64,000 nt of DNA from Erodium maritimum (Eukaryota > Streptophyta > Magnoliopsida > Geraniales > Geraniaceae): positions 52,039,825 to 52,103,824 of the forward strand of contig OY997591.1 of the NCBI GenBank assembly GCA_963921825.1, read 5' to 3'. The notes under the pieces are model-generated. The model saw only the letters and a list, made by a program, of their open reading frames with translations. It had not been told where the DNA came from and did no database searches. The translations under genes were made by a program, and so were the position numbers. Below are positions 24,991 through 35,922 of this stretch, piece by piece (position 1 is the stretch's first letter; the number at the start of each line of letters is the position of its first letter).

Positions 24991-25001
24991 GTGACGTTGA
25001 G

Positions 25002-25046
25002 ATCAGAGTGGCGCAGCGGAAGCGTGGTGGGCCCATAACCCACAGG
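25002..25046 (+). ncRNA. 45-nt initiator tRNA-Met 5' fragment inside element A
   Basis: From ATCAGAGTGGCGCAGCGG to ACCCACAGG the block equals, from memory, positions 1 to about 45 of plant initiator tRNA-Met: acceptor 5' strand, D arm, anticodon arm with CAT and the start of the variable loop. The T arm and acceptor 3' strand are absent, so it cannot be a working tRNA. An intact A box (TGGCGCAGCGG) is present and no B box follows. The same block lies at the homologous place in element C (60693-60737). Confidence 0.85.
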
Positions 25047-25894
25047 CATCACATCCTTCGGTTTTCGTTACACGTGAGGAGACGTGGGTGTCTAAGAGTA
25101 GAACCTTGATGCGGTTCAGGCTTCTTGACATCCCGACTAAGTACGTTGTGGTTTGACGAGTGTGTGCAGTGTATGGTAGAAGTGGGAGTACCTCACGAGG
25201 TACCCGGAAACAAATCACCGAGTACGACTACCACATCGCTTTCAGGCCAGTAACACTATGGCACCGCACGAAGCGTTGGATGGTAGGTCGGGCATTTGTC
25301 AAGCAGGGCACACTTGAGGTTAATAGTGACCAGTGTGGTCCAGAGTTGCTCGAGAAGAGACTGAAGGGTCGCGTGATCATGGACGATTAAGAACCGCGCA
25401 GAGTTGATGCGGAAGCACGAGGATGAGGTACGCTCGAGATATCCAAGCCATTCGGAGCCTGAGGGACTGGTACTTGTAATGTCTTCAGTTTCGTGGCACT
25501 GTGGGTGTTTCGACTTGTAAACCGTTTGGAGTTCGATGGCGATCGTCTGAGTAACGGGGCGTGGACTTCTTTTGTTTGTTGGGAGCGCGATACGGGGTTA
25601 AACGAATGAGTAGCCGAGGAGAAGTGTCCGTGTGTTGGATCCGTTTTAAGGACGAGGTGAGTTTTGTTCTGGTTTGATACCCATACAGACGGACGGTTCC
25701 GGTATAGGATGTGTCGACCAAGTAGCGTGTGGCGGCGTGACGTCTCTACCGACGAAGGATTTCGGTATCGACTAACTGGATTAAGTGTTTTCCGTGTGCT
25801 TGAGGGTTGTTGAGCTGGGAGTTTTATTCGAACGTCCCTGAGATAGGGTTAAGTGGAGCACGTTTGTTTTGAATTTCGAGGACGAAATTCTTTT

Positions 25895-25907
25895 AAGGGG
25901 GGAAGAT
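25895..25907 (+). promoter_or_regulatory. Polypurine tract of element A
   Basis: AAGGGGGGAAGAT lies directly before the 3' LTR. Confidence 0.85.
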
Positions 25908-28700
25908 TGTGAAGACCGCTTCGGTAAAAAGAGCTATTTGTTTTAGTCGATCGGAACGACGAGTTTGAATTGCATTTTAAATTTTAATTCGTTAAAAAAA
26001 GGGTCGGACCGGGTCGGACTAGACCCGACCAGCAGGCCAGGCCAGACCCGGCCTTTTTCTCTTGTTGGGTCGTGGATGCTCAGGCCCGCCCTAGGCCCAA
26101 GTGCTGCCAAGCCCACCTGAGGCTTCAGTATAAAAAACCAAAGAAGTGGGTCTGAAACCCTAATTGCCTCTTCCTCCTTCTTCGCGCAGAACCGTCTCCT
26201 TCCCTCTCACTCTCGTCTCCGTCCAACCCGAGCCACCGCCACCATCGAGCCCGACCTTTCCTCCCCGTCCTTCTCCGGCCGCCACCGTCCTTCTCTCCCT
26301 CATACCGACTCCCTCGCCCTCTCGTCACCGAACCCTCTCCGCTCGTCTCGTTTCATCTCCTTCCCTGTCAACTCCCAGATCTCAAATCCGAGTTCTCCCT
26401 CGCCGATTCTCCGCTCAGGCGAGCTCACCAGCCAGCACCTTCTCTCCCCTCCGTCTAGTTCAAACCGCCGGCTTCGAGTACGGCCACCACCGTCCCTTTG
26501 GCCGTGTCAAGCCGTGCCGCCGTGTGCTACTCCGGAATCAACGCGTCGACGCCGTCCCGACGCTGATTTCGTCACTCCCGCTATCGTAACCGTTCCCGTC
26601 GCCGTTCTCCTTTCTTCTTCGGTGAGATTCTCACCCTTGGGGCTCGTTCACCGGTGATGTCTTAGCCGGCGGTCGGAACCTTTTTCCGAGCCTTTTCTTC
26701 TCCCTTTTTGGTTTTAGTTTCTCGAGCTATTCCAGATCTGGACGTCTGTGAGCTCGGAAAATCAGTGAAATTAACAAAAGAAGAGAGATACAACTTAAAT
26801 TGTTTTAAATCAAAAACTGAGTTTAAATCTGATTTAATTTAAATAATAGGGAGGTTTTAACTGGAAATTGGAACGGATCTGAAGGACTTGTTACTGTTGA
26901 CGGTTTTGGAACCCCGAACTGTTGAAACGGGAATTAAAAGTGGAAACGCTCAATCGGGCACCTTGGGATTCGTGCATCGAGACTCGTACCTCGGGAATCG
27001 TGCCGTGAAACTCGTGCCTCGAAATCAGTGCATTGGGACTCGTGCCTCGAGATCCGTGCATCGTGTTCTGTGCTCGGATGCTCGAACCCGATTCGTCGTC
27101 ATCCCGATTTTAGCCCGCTCGAGTCTAAAAGACAACTTTTGAACTTAAATCGAAACCGTCGTGACCTTTTTAATTCAACTTTGAAACCGGTTTTAATTAT
27201 CGCTTTTCGTGTTAAATTAGAGTCCGGCTTCGATCGAAGAGAAGACCGGAGGTAGCAAGGCAGGACGTCAGCAGCTAGGAGACGTACCTGTTGTTCTTCA
27301 GTTGAGGTAGGGAAAGTAGCGGATACCGGTTTAATTTCGGAAAGTTACTAGTATGCATGCTAGGATTAATAAAACTGGAAAGACGTTTATATCAGATAAT
27401 AACCGGACGAGTCGTAGTAACATGTAGGACGTGATTCACCAGTTAACTACTTTATCTGTTTTCGATATTGGTAATTTGTCGTGCTGATAGATCGGCCTTT
27501 TCGAGCCGTAGGTTGTGTGCTGTTTTGGAATTGCCTATTATTGTTTGAGATGCCTGCCGTGTGAGTCGGTGTCGTTAGGGTTAATAGACAAGATTTAGTA
27601 TAACCGTTGAGCATGTTGTCGATATGTATGGGCGAGTGTGCCGTGGTTGTGTTGATGTGAACCCTTGGTTGTGATATGGTCGGGTGAGTGATAGATCGAC
27701 GTGATTGGTTGTGGTATGATTGTTGGGCTCGGTAAGCCGTGTTTAATTATGGTAATTGTGATATTATCTTGTTGTGTGTTCCGAGGAGTTGCTTCCGGTA
27801 TGGTACCTATGACCGAGGGGGTACGCCGGTGTAGGGTAGTACCTAGTCCGATAAGTGGTCTTAAGTATGCGCGGTCCCCTGGGTAGTGGTTCCGGTACGA
27901 TAGCCTGCATCGAGGGGGTAGTCTGATGTGGGACGTCTAGGCCGACGGTTACGTGTTCTGTACTTTGCCCGAAGGAGTTCCGGGAAAGTTTTTTTACCTA
28001 TCCTTTGCCCGAAGGAGTTCCGGGAAAGAGGTCTAGGCCGATGGAGATTCTGGTATGACTATTCGAGATTGGCCCCGGTTGTTTGACGGGAAGATATCTA
28101 GGCCGATGATATTCCGGTACGATATGAGGGTGTCGGGTTGTGGACAGCCGACCGAGTAGGGGACTGCGGTACGGGACGTGTTGTACTTTTACAGTTGACT
28201 TTATGTTGATGACTTATTAATTGGTGTGCTGGTTGCTGTTTGTGCTGTTTGGGTGATTGTGGTTGTAAGTGTGCTTCGGTTTTGAGTTGAGGATTGTGGT
28301 TACGAGTTCCGTTGGAAATTAGTTGTGTGTTGTACTAGTATGCCCTAATTGGACGGTTACCCGTGGTGGTGAGCCTGTGCTTATAACCTTAACTACTTTT
28401 CCTACTGAGCGAAAGCTCACCCCTTACTTTGTTGTTTTTCAGGTTCTAAGCGGGAAGTGTACTAGCCGGATGCTCGATGCTTGAGAGCTTACGAGGGTCC
28501 TAGGCTAGATAGTCTAGAGACGTACTGCTCGTTTTTATTAATTTATTTTACCGTGGTTTTTTACCGAGTTGTGACTCGTGGTGACTGTTAAAAAGTTTTT
28601 AAATTGTGAGTTGAGACTTGTTGGGTTTATTTTCGAGTAAAATTGTTATTGTTTTAGTTCACGTCTCTAGTCTGGTCAAAACCGGATTTGGGGCGTGACA
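25908..28700 (+). repeat. 3' LTR of element A
   Basis: The 2793-bp LTR starts TGTGAAGACCG and ends GGGGCGTGACA. A TATA-like CAGTATAAAAAAC lies near 26127-26139, followed by a CT-rich leader. The conserved hairpin CTGAGCGAAAGCTCACCCC is near 28404-28422. Pro/Ser-rich open frames in the leader are compositional and not genes. Confidence 0.9.
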
Positions 28701-29196
28701 ACCCGCCTCGATTCCGATCAAATTTCACATTGACTGCCCCATCCCCCGTCGAGGTCGTTCTTTTTTGCTTCTCATAAGAGTAATGCTTAATGCACATGTT
28801 CTGGTGCGACAATAGCTTATATTTTTGTCGATTCAACTTTTGAAACCTAGCAACATAAGTCGTAAATTTTGGGCCGCGCCTCTTTTCTCTTTTTCTTCCA
28901 ATTTTACACTTGATGATAGAGATAACAACCCATAAAACAATTTTGTTCTGTATGTTTTTGTTCATAAAGTGTGTATCAAGCACGACTATTAGTTTTTAAC
29001 CCTATTTTTCTTATACACACGTTCTTTCTTGTACCTTTTTTACGCTACAACGAAAATCGTTGATGGATACCCCTGAAATAAAATCCTAGTTCGGCCCCTG
29101 GTTCCACCCATCGTATTCTTTATTTCAAAGAATCAGTGTTTTGATATATGTTTTTCTGATAAAAAAAGACTCATAGTAGACTATAGATTCGTGTTC

Positions 29197-29479
29197 TTGA
29201 GCTCATCCTCTTGTTAGTGTGTTAATGGCCACTTGTCGTGTGCTGATTGGCAAATTAGCCCACCCACGTTGTAGATGTCCTTAGCAAACTTGCTAATTTG
29301 TAGCTTAAGTACAGACTCAATTACATAGAAGTGAGTTGTGCACGACTTAACCCAACTTATGCTAGTTTAGTTGATAACCCTCATGTTGTCTCTTCCTGTT
29401 TAGTTGATCAAGTATATAGTACAGAAATAGAAATATCCTTGACATTTCCATAACATGGGTACCATAAAAGGTTGTTTAC
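29197..29479. other. Intervening sequence, nothing recognised
   Basis: No gene or element end was seen. Confidence 0.4.
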
Positions 29480-29690
29480 CTAGGGCAAGGAAGATGGGGT
29501 AATTGTTCTGGCATGGACCTCGTAGTCGTAGCAGTACAAGTTAATAAGGGTAGGTAAATGAAGAATAGTCTTGCTCCTTCATTAATAACTTGAGTGGCCC
29601 CTCCTTCATTATAGTGAAGTCGTTTCTACAGTTGTCCTGTCAGCTTCAGATTCTACATAAATGGCTTTGTAAATTCACCCCTTTTGAAGT
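29480..29690 (+). repeat. Duplicated anonymous segment, copy 1
   Basis: From about CAAGTTAATAAGGGTAGG to AAATGGCTTTGTAAATT it matches 36540-36715 in the same orientation with small gaps and substitutions. No coding content was recognised. Confidence 0.65.
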
Positions 29691-30379
29691 CTCAACTGTG
29701 TCTACTCTTTAGGTGGATATAGACTGGTTTCTGGTAATCAAAACAATAAGGGGGATGAATCAGTAAACAGGTAGGTTTTTCCTTAATGTCACGTCCTAAG
29801 TCCGATTTTGGCCGGACTCGAGACGTGAACTAAAGTAACAATAAAATAAATATAATAACAGGAGTTTAAATAATAAAAACTTCGAACTTAGTTCCAAAAT
29901 AAACAGCTCCGATAATCATAAGTCAAAATTCTAAATCCAAAATAAAAGAAGTAAGGTCTAGTACAAAAAGCATAGTACGTCTCTAATAAAGATAACTCCC
30001 CGGACTCTCACTGAGCTCCCGAGCTCTGAGACGTCCTCTAGACCGTCTCACGATCGAAACCTGTAAAACAGTAAAAACAGAGGGGGTGAGCTTACGCTCA
30101 GTAGGAAAAAGTAGTAAAGGGAAAATGACTTCCGTTACGTTACCAGGAATACCCGATCGATAACTCTTACTCAGAACTAACAGCCAAATAGAACCCAACG
30201 GAAACATAACAACATCGGTAAAAACCCTAAACTGAAGAGACAAACGAACAACGAAACATGATACTACCAAGACCGCTACAAACGTTAATCGGATTCAATA
30301 ATGCACAAACATAAAACAAGAATTCAAGACAATTCGATCACAAGTATAACTCAATAAATATATCATACATGAATACCCC

Positions 30380-30670
30380 CTCAGTCTAGATATCTTCCAG
30401 GAAACGCATATCGGGGTAAAGCAAATAGTATATCATACCGGAAACGCACATCGGCCTAGATATCTTCCCGGAAACACACCTCGGGGTAAACAACTATACG
30501 CCATACCAGAAACGCACATCGGGATAAACAACATACATCATACCGGAAACACACATCGGCTTAGATGTCTTCCCGGAAACACACCTCGGGGTACACAACC
30601 ATATACCATATCGGAAACGCACATCGGCCTAGGTATCATCCTGGAAACACGCCTCGGGGTACACAAACAA
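30380..30670 (-). repeat. Tandem repeat inside the minus-strand LTR
   Basis: Alternating units containing CCGGAAACGCACATCGG and CCCGGAAACACACCTCGGGG repeat about five times. On the coding strand of the LTR these read as CCGATGTGCGTTTCCGG-type units, comparable in place to the arrays in the other LTRs of the group. Confidence 0.75.
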
Positions 30671-31378
30671 AGCCACACTATAGCATACCAAACACAATAC
30701 AACGAACTCACATACCAACAACTTACCGGCACACCTTACCGAGCACATCACATCGGTCTATCATTCACCCGATCATATCACAAGCCAACAATTCAATTCA
30801 CATTCATCACATTCACTCGATCAATCATAGCAAGAGCAAACATTTGTATCACAATCATATAGCGTGTTATGACTCTTACAGTAATCAAAGAAGATAATGC
30901 ATCAACGTTTAAGGACTAATGACCACAACCAAGCACAATCAACAATCAATCCTAAGGCTCGACATGGTCATTCTACAGCACGACAATTCCCATAATTGAA
31001 AGCGGTTTTTCTAGTGAATCACATCCTATATGCAAACTAAGACTCTTCCGGTTATTATTATCCTATATGCATACTATTAGCATTCTTTAAATTAAAAGCG
31101 GAATTTACTACTCTTCCCTACTTTAAAAGCAAACTAATCCAGCAGCGGACGACCTGGCTAGCTTCATCCTCGTCACTTCACGATGTCCAAAGGTCTCCTC
31201 CTCCGTCAAGCTCGGGTCCAAAGTCTTGGATCACAAATAAATACTCGAATCAAGAGTAATTAACAAAAGGTTTAAAGAGGAAAACATTCTCAATTAACCC
31301 CAAAAGGACTCGGTTACAGCTAACAGTCTCAATTACTCGAAATTCAACAAAATGGGCCCAAAAGGCCCATTTCAGGTC

Positions 31379-31518
31379 TGTCACGGTTCGGGTCACGGAC
31401 CCGTGGTCTGTACCGTCACGGTTCTCCTCACGGAGCCGTGACTGGCGCCGTCACGGTCTCCCTCACGGAGCTGTGACGTCCTCCGTCACGGTCCCCGTCA
31501 CGGATCCGTGACGGGTCT
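31379..31518 (-). repeat. Four 35-bp palindromic repeats
   Basis: Units start at 31379, 31414, 31449 and 31484, exactly 35 bp apart. Each contains GTCACGG, then a short spacer, then a TCACGGANCCGTGA-type palindrome. The period is exact while the sequence has drifted. Confidence 0.85.
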
Positions 31519-32408
31519 GACACTGTTCCGTCTTCTTCTTCCTCCAGCTTCGGTTTTCACGAAAATCACCCAAAAACTCCATTTTTGACCTTCCCAAACC
31601 TCCAAAACAGTCTCTAAAACGTCTCTACTTCAAAACCCATGATGGGTCTTCATCAAAACCACAACAAACCAATTAAAATCCATCATCTAACACCTTTTTC
31701 TCTCCATAAATCATCATCCAATATTAAAACCTCAAACACCCAACCAAGTTCATCATTTCTCCTCAAAACCCATGAACCAAAATCAACAAAAACGAAAAAA
31801 AGGGTTGGGGATTTACCTTCAGAATGGAGAATAGGTGAAGAAACAAGAGAATTTGGGAAGATTTTGGTAGAAAATGGGTTCAAGACACCCTTTTTCCTCC
31901 TTTCTTCTTCTTCAAGCTTCAATGGTGTCTCCTTCTCTCCCTCTTCTCTCTAATTTCGGCCAACAAGCACAAATGAGCTGAATTGCTCTTGTTTTTTGTG
32001 CATTTAACCTACTTTTGAAATCCCCAAAATGCCCTCTTGCTCTTATCTATTCAAGGTCAACCAAAGAGGGTTAAATGGGTCTTTTTAGACCCATTTCTTC
32101 TCCTCCAAGCCAACATGGACACATGTCCATGTGGGGACCACTCCTATCCCAAAATATCTCAGCTTATTTAAATTAAGTCCTTACAACCTTTGGTTTGACC
32201 GAAAATGACCCTGGGTTGACTTTTTCACAAATACAGTCATTTGAAAGGAAATGGCCCAATTAAGCTAAACGTAATGATGGCTAAGTTTTTTGGGCCCCGT
32301 AAAGGTCCCGAATGACTCCCGGAGTCATCAGTTGACTTTTCCAACAAAAAGTCAACTTTCGCCAGAATTCGCCGGTTCAACCGGGATTGACCGGAGGCGG
32401 TTCTTACA

Positions 32409-33065
32409 GATAAGCCCCTCAACAATGGCCAGTTAAGAAAAAGTTTGGAATTAGTAGTTTATTTTTAATTTTGTTAATAAAAGTATTTTACTTGGCTAAG
32501 TGTAATAGGAATAAGAAAATTGGGTAGAGAGTGTTGTATTAAGAATTTGAGTTTTGGGTCACTTCTTTGGCTATATATACCAAGTGCGAAGAATAAAATG
32601 TACACAGAGAAAAATATGGTGAAGTTGAGGTGTGAGCTCTCTCTAACGAGCTTTGGTTTTTATTTAGGTGTAAGCTTTCTCTAAAGAGTTTGTTGCGACT
32701 ACAGTTGCGAGAGGGAAGAACAAAGGCTCGTCGTAGCGAAATAGGAACTCCAACTCAGCTGCGTATTACGGACTTGTAACGCGACCCTGTAGCCAAGGTC
32801 TTAACATAGTGGTATCGGAGCCACAAAAATCCTTGGAGCAGAAGTTCAACGAGTTTATAGCAATATATGTTGTTGATCGGGCCAAGACGGAGGCTCAATT
32901 CCGGGACATGGTCATCCAGATCGATTCCCTGTTTGACACTTTTTCTTTTCTAACATTGACGAACATAGTACAGTAAGAGATTTCCAGTATGGTGAGCCCG
33001 ATAATCCAATCATACGATCACATATCACAGGCCCATCGTATGCTCTTGAGGCCTTTTCTAAGAAG
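32409..33065 (+). mobile_element. Gypsy fragment: LTR end, primer site and gag start
   Basis: A TATA-like GGCTATATATACC (about 32569-32581) lies in an LTR-like stretch that ends TCTTAACA at 32805. A primer site TGGTATCGGAGCC follows (32810-32822). Downstream, a gag-like start (KFNEFIAIYVVDRAKTEAQ) can be read. The rest is missing and the left boundary is uncertain. Confidence 0.55.
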
Positions 33066-33090
33066 GGATGTTAGTGAGAGACACCATCAT

Positions 33091-33527
33091 CTACAACCAT
33101 GGTTGTAAAAGTCGACGACTTGCCCCGCCTGGACGACGATTAGGCGTGAATATAAGGCTCACTGCCGCGACTTGGCCAGGTCGAGCGGCTCTAGTCGGCA
33201 GTGGAAAGTTGAGAGATTGAGAGTGAAATGGGAGAAAAGTTTGAGAGAATATGAGAATTTTCAGTGGTTTGGATGAATAGGATTGGGGGTATTTATAGGG
33301 TAGGAAAATTTGTTTTTTGTTGCTTATAATTCGGATTTAATTTAATCAAAAAAATTGACCGTTGTCGATTGTTGCTCAAACTGTCAGATTTTTTTCACAC
33401 CGTTAGGAACACGTGTCAAGCTCTGATTGGCTGGCGCGCGACTCGCAATTTCGTCCCAATGAACAACGGGTTGCGACTCTCTAGTCGCTGTACGGGCCGG
33501 AGTGTTGCACATGGTCTTAGCCGACTG
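33091..33527. other. Unassigned sequence before the LINE insertion
   Basis: Mixed composition with inverted-repeat-like GTCG/CGAC patches, but I could not define element ends. Confidence 0.35.
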
Positions 33528-33928
33528 GCATTGTATTGAGAGTTTTTTTTTTGAAACGGGTAACCAGATAATTCATTAATGCAACCTGGCAATCAGACAA
33601 GATGAGGCGTGACCGCCTCTGGTTCCAGATGTTTGTCTGGGCTGACCGTAGCAAGCCCGACGCTCATGGACCCATAATTTTAGCCCACTTGAACTCGTGG
33701 GCAACAACTCAAGATAACCCCCTACCGCCGTTTCAACATAACGGGGGGAAATAAAGCAATGTCCAAAACCAACAGAAAAAATATAGTCCCAACAAACATA
33801 ACAGAAATAGCAGTAAAATAAAGTGACTGGTGCTGATAGTGCAGGCTGCCCGGGACCTCCCAGCATTGGCTGTCCCGGGTCTGTGGGTATAGGCTGGTGT
33901 CGACCCCTCCCACCCCTGTTGGGGCCGA

Positions 33929-35922
33929 TCATTCCTCCATCGGAGGCCTCTGGACCTCCGCTCCATCTGCTTGTTCATCCCCCTGAAATAGCAGCTCCCA
34001 GGGCTGCTGGTGGGTAGCCAGGTCCCCCTTGCGCTTCTTGGTCTCCGGTGGGCGAGCATACAGCGATCCACTTCTGGTCTTCAGGGTGGTCTTCTTCCCT
34101 TTGCCCCTGCTGGGGCCTCCTTTGCCTAGACTCCCCTGAAGATCCGCCGGGTAGCCCCGTGGCTCTGGCTCTTCTTCCTTCCTCATCATCGCATTGAATC
34201 CAGGAGGAGCTCCGGTCGCGGGACCATCGACAGAGTGGATGTTAGCCAGAAGGTCAGGCTTTGTGGACTTGGGAGGCGGGTAGGGTTCTCCACGGCCATC
34301 CCCTTGTACGATATTGGTCAACCCTTCAGGGTTAACCTTAGCCAGAAGGTCATGCTTCGGACTGCCTACATTGGACGATTCAGCCTCCATAGTTATCTCC
34401 CTAGAACGGATCATAGGGTTCAGAGTGAGGTCGCTCAGGAGGTAGGTGATCGTCGGATGTGAAGCTGGAGGAGGTGTCTCCCAGACCCTTTAGATCAGCT
34501 GGTCTACATCCAAGTCCCGGGGGACTAGGATAGACCTATCATAGCGGACCTCCTCCCGACCAATCCCTTAGAGCAGCGTCTGACAGTTCGGTAGCCTGTG
34601 TGTCAACATATCACACATGCGACAAAAGTCCACCACCCTCTCATATTGTAGGTCAATCACAATGGAAGAATCAGTACCTGAGAAGCGGAGTTTGGTTCTC
34701 CGTCGCAGTGGTCGGGACAGCTCCATACGGACTCGCATCCAGAGATGCCTGTCCTCCCGACGGGGATAGGGGCCGATAGGACTTGTGTGCCTATACTGCC
34801 CGCCAGAAGGCCTCGAATGTAAGAATTCCTCGCTCCTCCCGGGACATTCAGTGCCCTGACCCCGAGTTCCACATGATTAAAACTGATGTCTTCCGGCCAA
34901 TCAAAGCGCCGGAGCGGTTCAAAGAGGAGAGGAAAACCCTTGAAACTCCAGGGGGCCCTATGGCGGATATCTTCCGTAGTCCGTGCAGACGGGAATTGAT
35001 AACCCGTGACGGTGGGGGTCAGGAATTCAACTCGGATCCCCGTAACCTTCCATTTCTTCAGCATCATCCCGTAGACGATGTGCTGGTTGTGCGATCCGTC
35101 CCCTGCAACCCTTGCTGCCAAGGAAAATTCATACGATCCCGAGGTAAACAAAGGGATCCCCTCGTCCGAGACCACCAGTTCCTCATCCTCGTCTTCCCAG
35201 TTTGGGATCGGGGAGATCCGAGGTGTCTAAGTCTCCAAAGCTGTCCCTGATGGCCGGCCAACCCTCGGGTTGATGGGGGTAGCAGTCCGTCCCCGCTCGG
35301 ACGAAGGAGGGCGGTGGGTATTCTTCGGAGAGTGAACTGGCCGGGGGAGAGTGATCAAGTCCTGGTAGACCTCCCTCGGCATTGATGACAGGTCGGGGTA
35401 GGGCGGGCTGAGTCCCGCCGGATCAGTGACACCGCCGGCGATCTGGGGCGGCTCAGTGGACGAGATCAGGCCCGAGAGGGCCGTCAGATCTGTCGAGGAC
35501 GAGCCCGGCTTGTCCTTCGGATCCGTCGTCTTGGGTGGCTGTTGTCGAGGGGGTGGAGAAGCCGGAGCAGACAGCGGCGGAAACTCAATGGCGCTGCGAG
35601 CCTGGTGCAGTGCGGAGGTCCCGAGGCCATGGGCGACCTCTGCATGCGAGCGGATCTGGCCGGAGTTGGTCATTTCCGATTTAGCACGGCGAGGGGGTGG
35701 AGAAGCCGGGGCAGACAGCGGCGGAAACTCGATGGCGCTGCGAGCCTGGTGCAGTACGGAGGTCCCGAGGCCACGGGCGACCTCTGCATGCGAGCGGATT
35801 TGGCCGGAGCTGGTCATTTCCGATTCAGCACGGCGAGGGGGAGGCAGATCCGTCATCGGGGAAGCGGAAATGATCCTGAGGAGGTGAGGGAGGTCTGGTG
35901 GCGGCGAAGGCTGGCCCGGCAC
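33929..35922 (-). pseudogene. LINE ORF1 (DUF4283 plus zinc-knuckle type), broken
   Basis: ORF1 proteins of plant L1 elements bind the element RNA. The N-terminal part (35922-35230) is Pro/Ser-rich and includes a duplicated 48-residue unit. An in-frame stop at 35227-35229 separates it from a DUF4283-like region (about 35175-34690; HRAPWSFKGFPLLFEPL, then FNHVELGVRAL). A frame change near 34690 leads to a decayed CCHC knuckle (YERVVDFCRMCDMLTHRLPNC, about 34650-34590). The C-terminal tail (34414-33929) has RGKGKKTTLKTRSGS, a basic stretch. The family is known in plant annotation as At4g02000-like. It is non-functional because of the stop and shifts. Confidence 0.8.
35547..35834 (-). repeat. 144-bp tandem duplication in LINE ORF1
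   Basis: GAGGGGGTGG recurs at 35547 and 35691, and a related start at 35835, exactly 144 bp apart. The two units differ at few positions. The length is a multiple of three, so 48 residues were duplicated in frame. Confidence 0.9.

Larger units (their letters stand above)
21103..28700 (+). mobile_element. Tekay/Del-like gypsy derivative, element A
   Basis: It has a truncated 5' LTR (21103-21966), a tRNA-iMet primer site, about 3.9 kb of internal DNA, a purine tract and a full 3' LTR (25908-28700). The 5' LTR piece aligns with exactly the last 864 bp of the 3' LTR. The internal DNA is homologous to element C (56827-62911) but is interrupted by a copia-like solo LTR and has no recognisable protease, reverse transcriptase or integrase. 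The sequence before the purine tract (AATTTCGAGGACGAAATTC) is typical of the end of Del/Tekay pol. It is non-autonomous and probably long dead. Confidence 0.85.
19541..29100 (+). mobile_element. hAT-like DNA transposon, filled by nested elements
   Basis: The terminal inverted repeats are CAGGGGCGAAACCAG (19541-19555) and, inverted, CAGGGGCCGAACTAG (29086-29100). The flanking 8-bp duplications are GTTCCATC (19533-19540) and GTTCCACC (29101-29108), with one mismatch. CAGGGGC-type ends and an 8-bp duplication are the hAT signature. Its own sequence is about 19541-20226 and 28701-29100; the rest is later insertions. No hAT transposase was recognised, so it is probably non-autonomous. Confidence 0.72.
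17802..29168 (+). mobile_element. LINE-like retroposon interrupted by a nested hAT stack
   Basis: A 22-bp direct repeat with two mismatches brackets the unit (17780-17801 and 29175-29196). The right copy follows an A-rich tail (TTTTTCTGATAAAAAAA, 29151-29168). Its own sequence is 17802-19540 plus about 60 bp at 29109-29168, roughly 1.8 kb. The rest is a nested hAT-like element and its contents. It is GT-rich with no recognisable reverse transcriptase. An internal repeat around TTGTAGTTGTTTGCTTC...CATTCATTGTGG occurs twice near 19350-19480. It is most likely a non-autonomous, LINE-mobilised element. Confidence 0.6.
29787..32408 (-). repeat. Tekay-like LTR, minus strand (solo or orphan)
   Basis: On the minus strand it starts TGTAAGAACCGCC (at 32408) and ends in a form close to the element A and C LTR ends (at 29787), including the conserved hairpin GAGCGTAAGCTCACCCC (about 30085-30102). 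The flanking pentamers differ (CTTAA and GATAA), so it lacks a target-site duplication. It may be left from recombination between two elements. It contains two tandem arrays, listed separately. Confidence 0.75.

Noticed and set aside
25002..25046. Functional initiator tRNA gene
   Set aside because: T arm, B box and acceptor 3' strand are missing, so no mature tRNA can form.
26125..26589. Pro/Ser-rich and Arg-rich frames in the 3' LTR of element A
   Set aside because: CT-rich LTR leader; similar frames at 42438-43033, 54590-55113 and 62897-63414 occur in the related LTRs without conserved protein sequence.
28654..28983. 109-residue minus frame at the right end of the hAT-like element
   Set aside because: Basic composition but no hAT transposase motif, and it overlaps the end of the gypsy LTR.
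30538..30897. Open frames in the minus-strand LTR
   Set aside because: They follow the tandem repeats and have no recognisable domain.
30380..31518. CRISPR-like array
   Set aside because: Direct repeats lie inside a plant LTR, spacers are not unique, and there are no cas genes.
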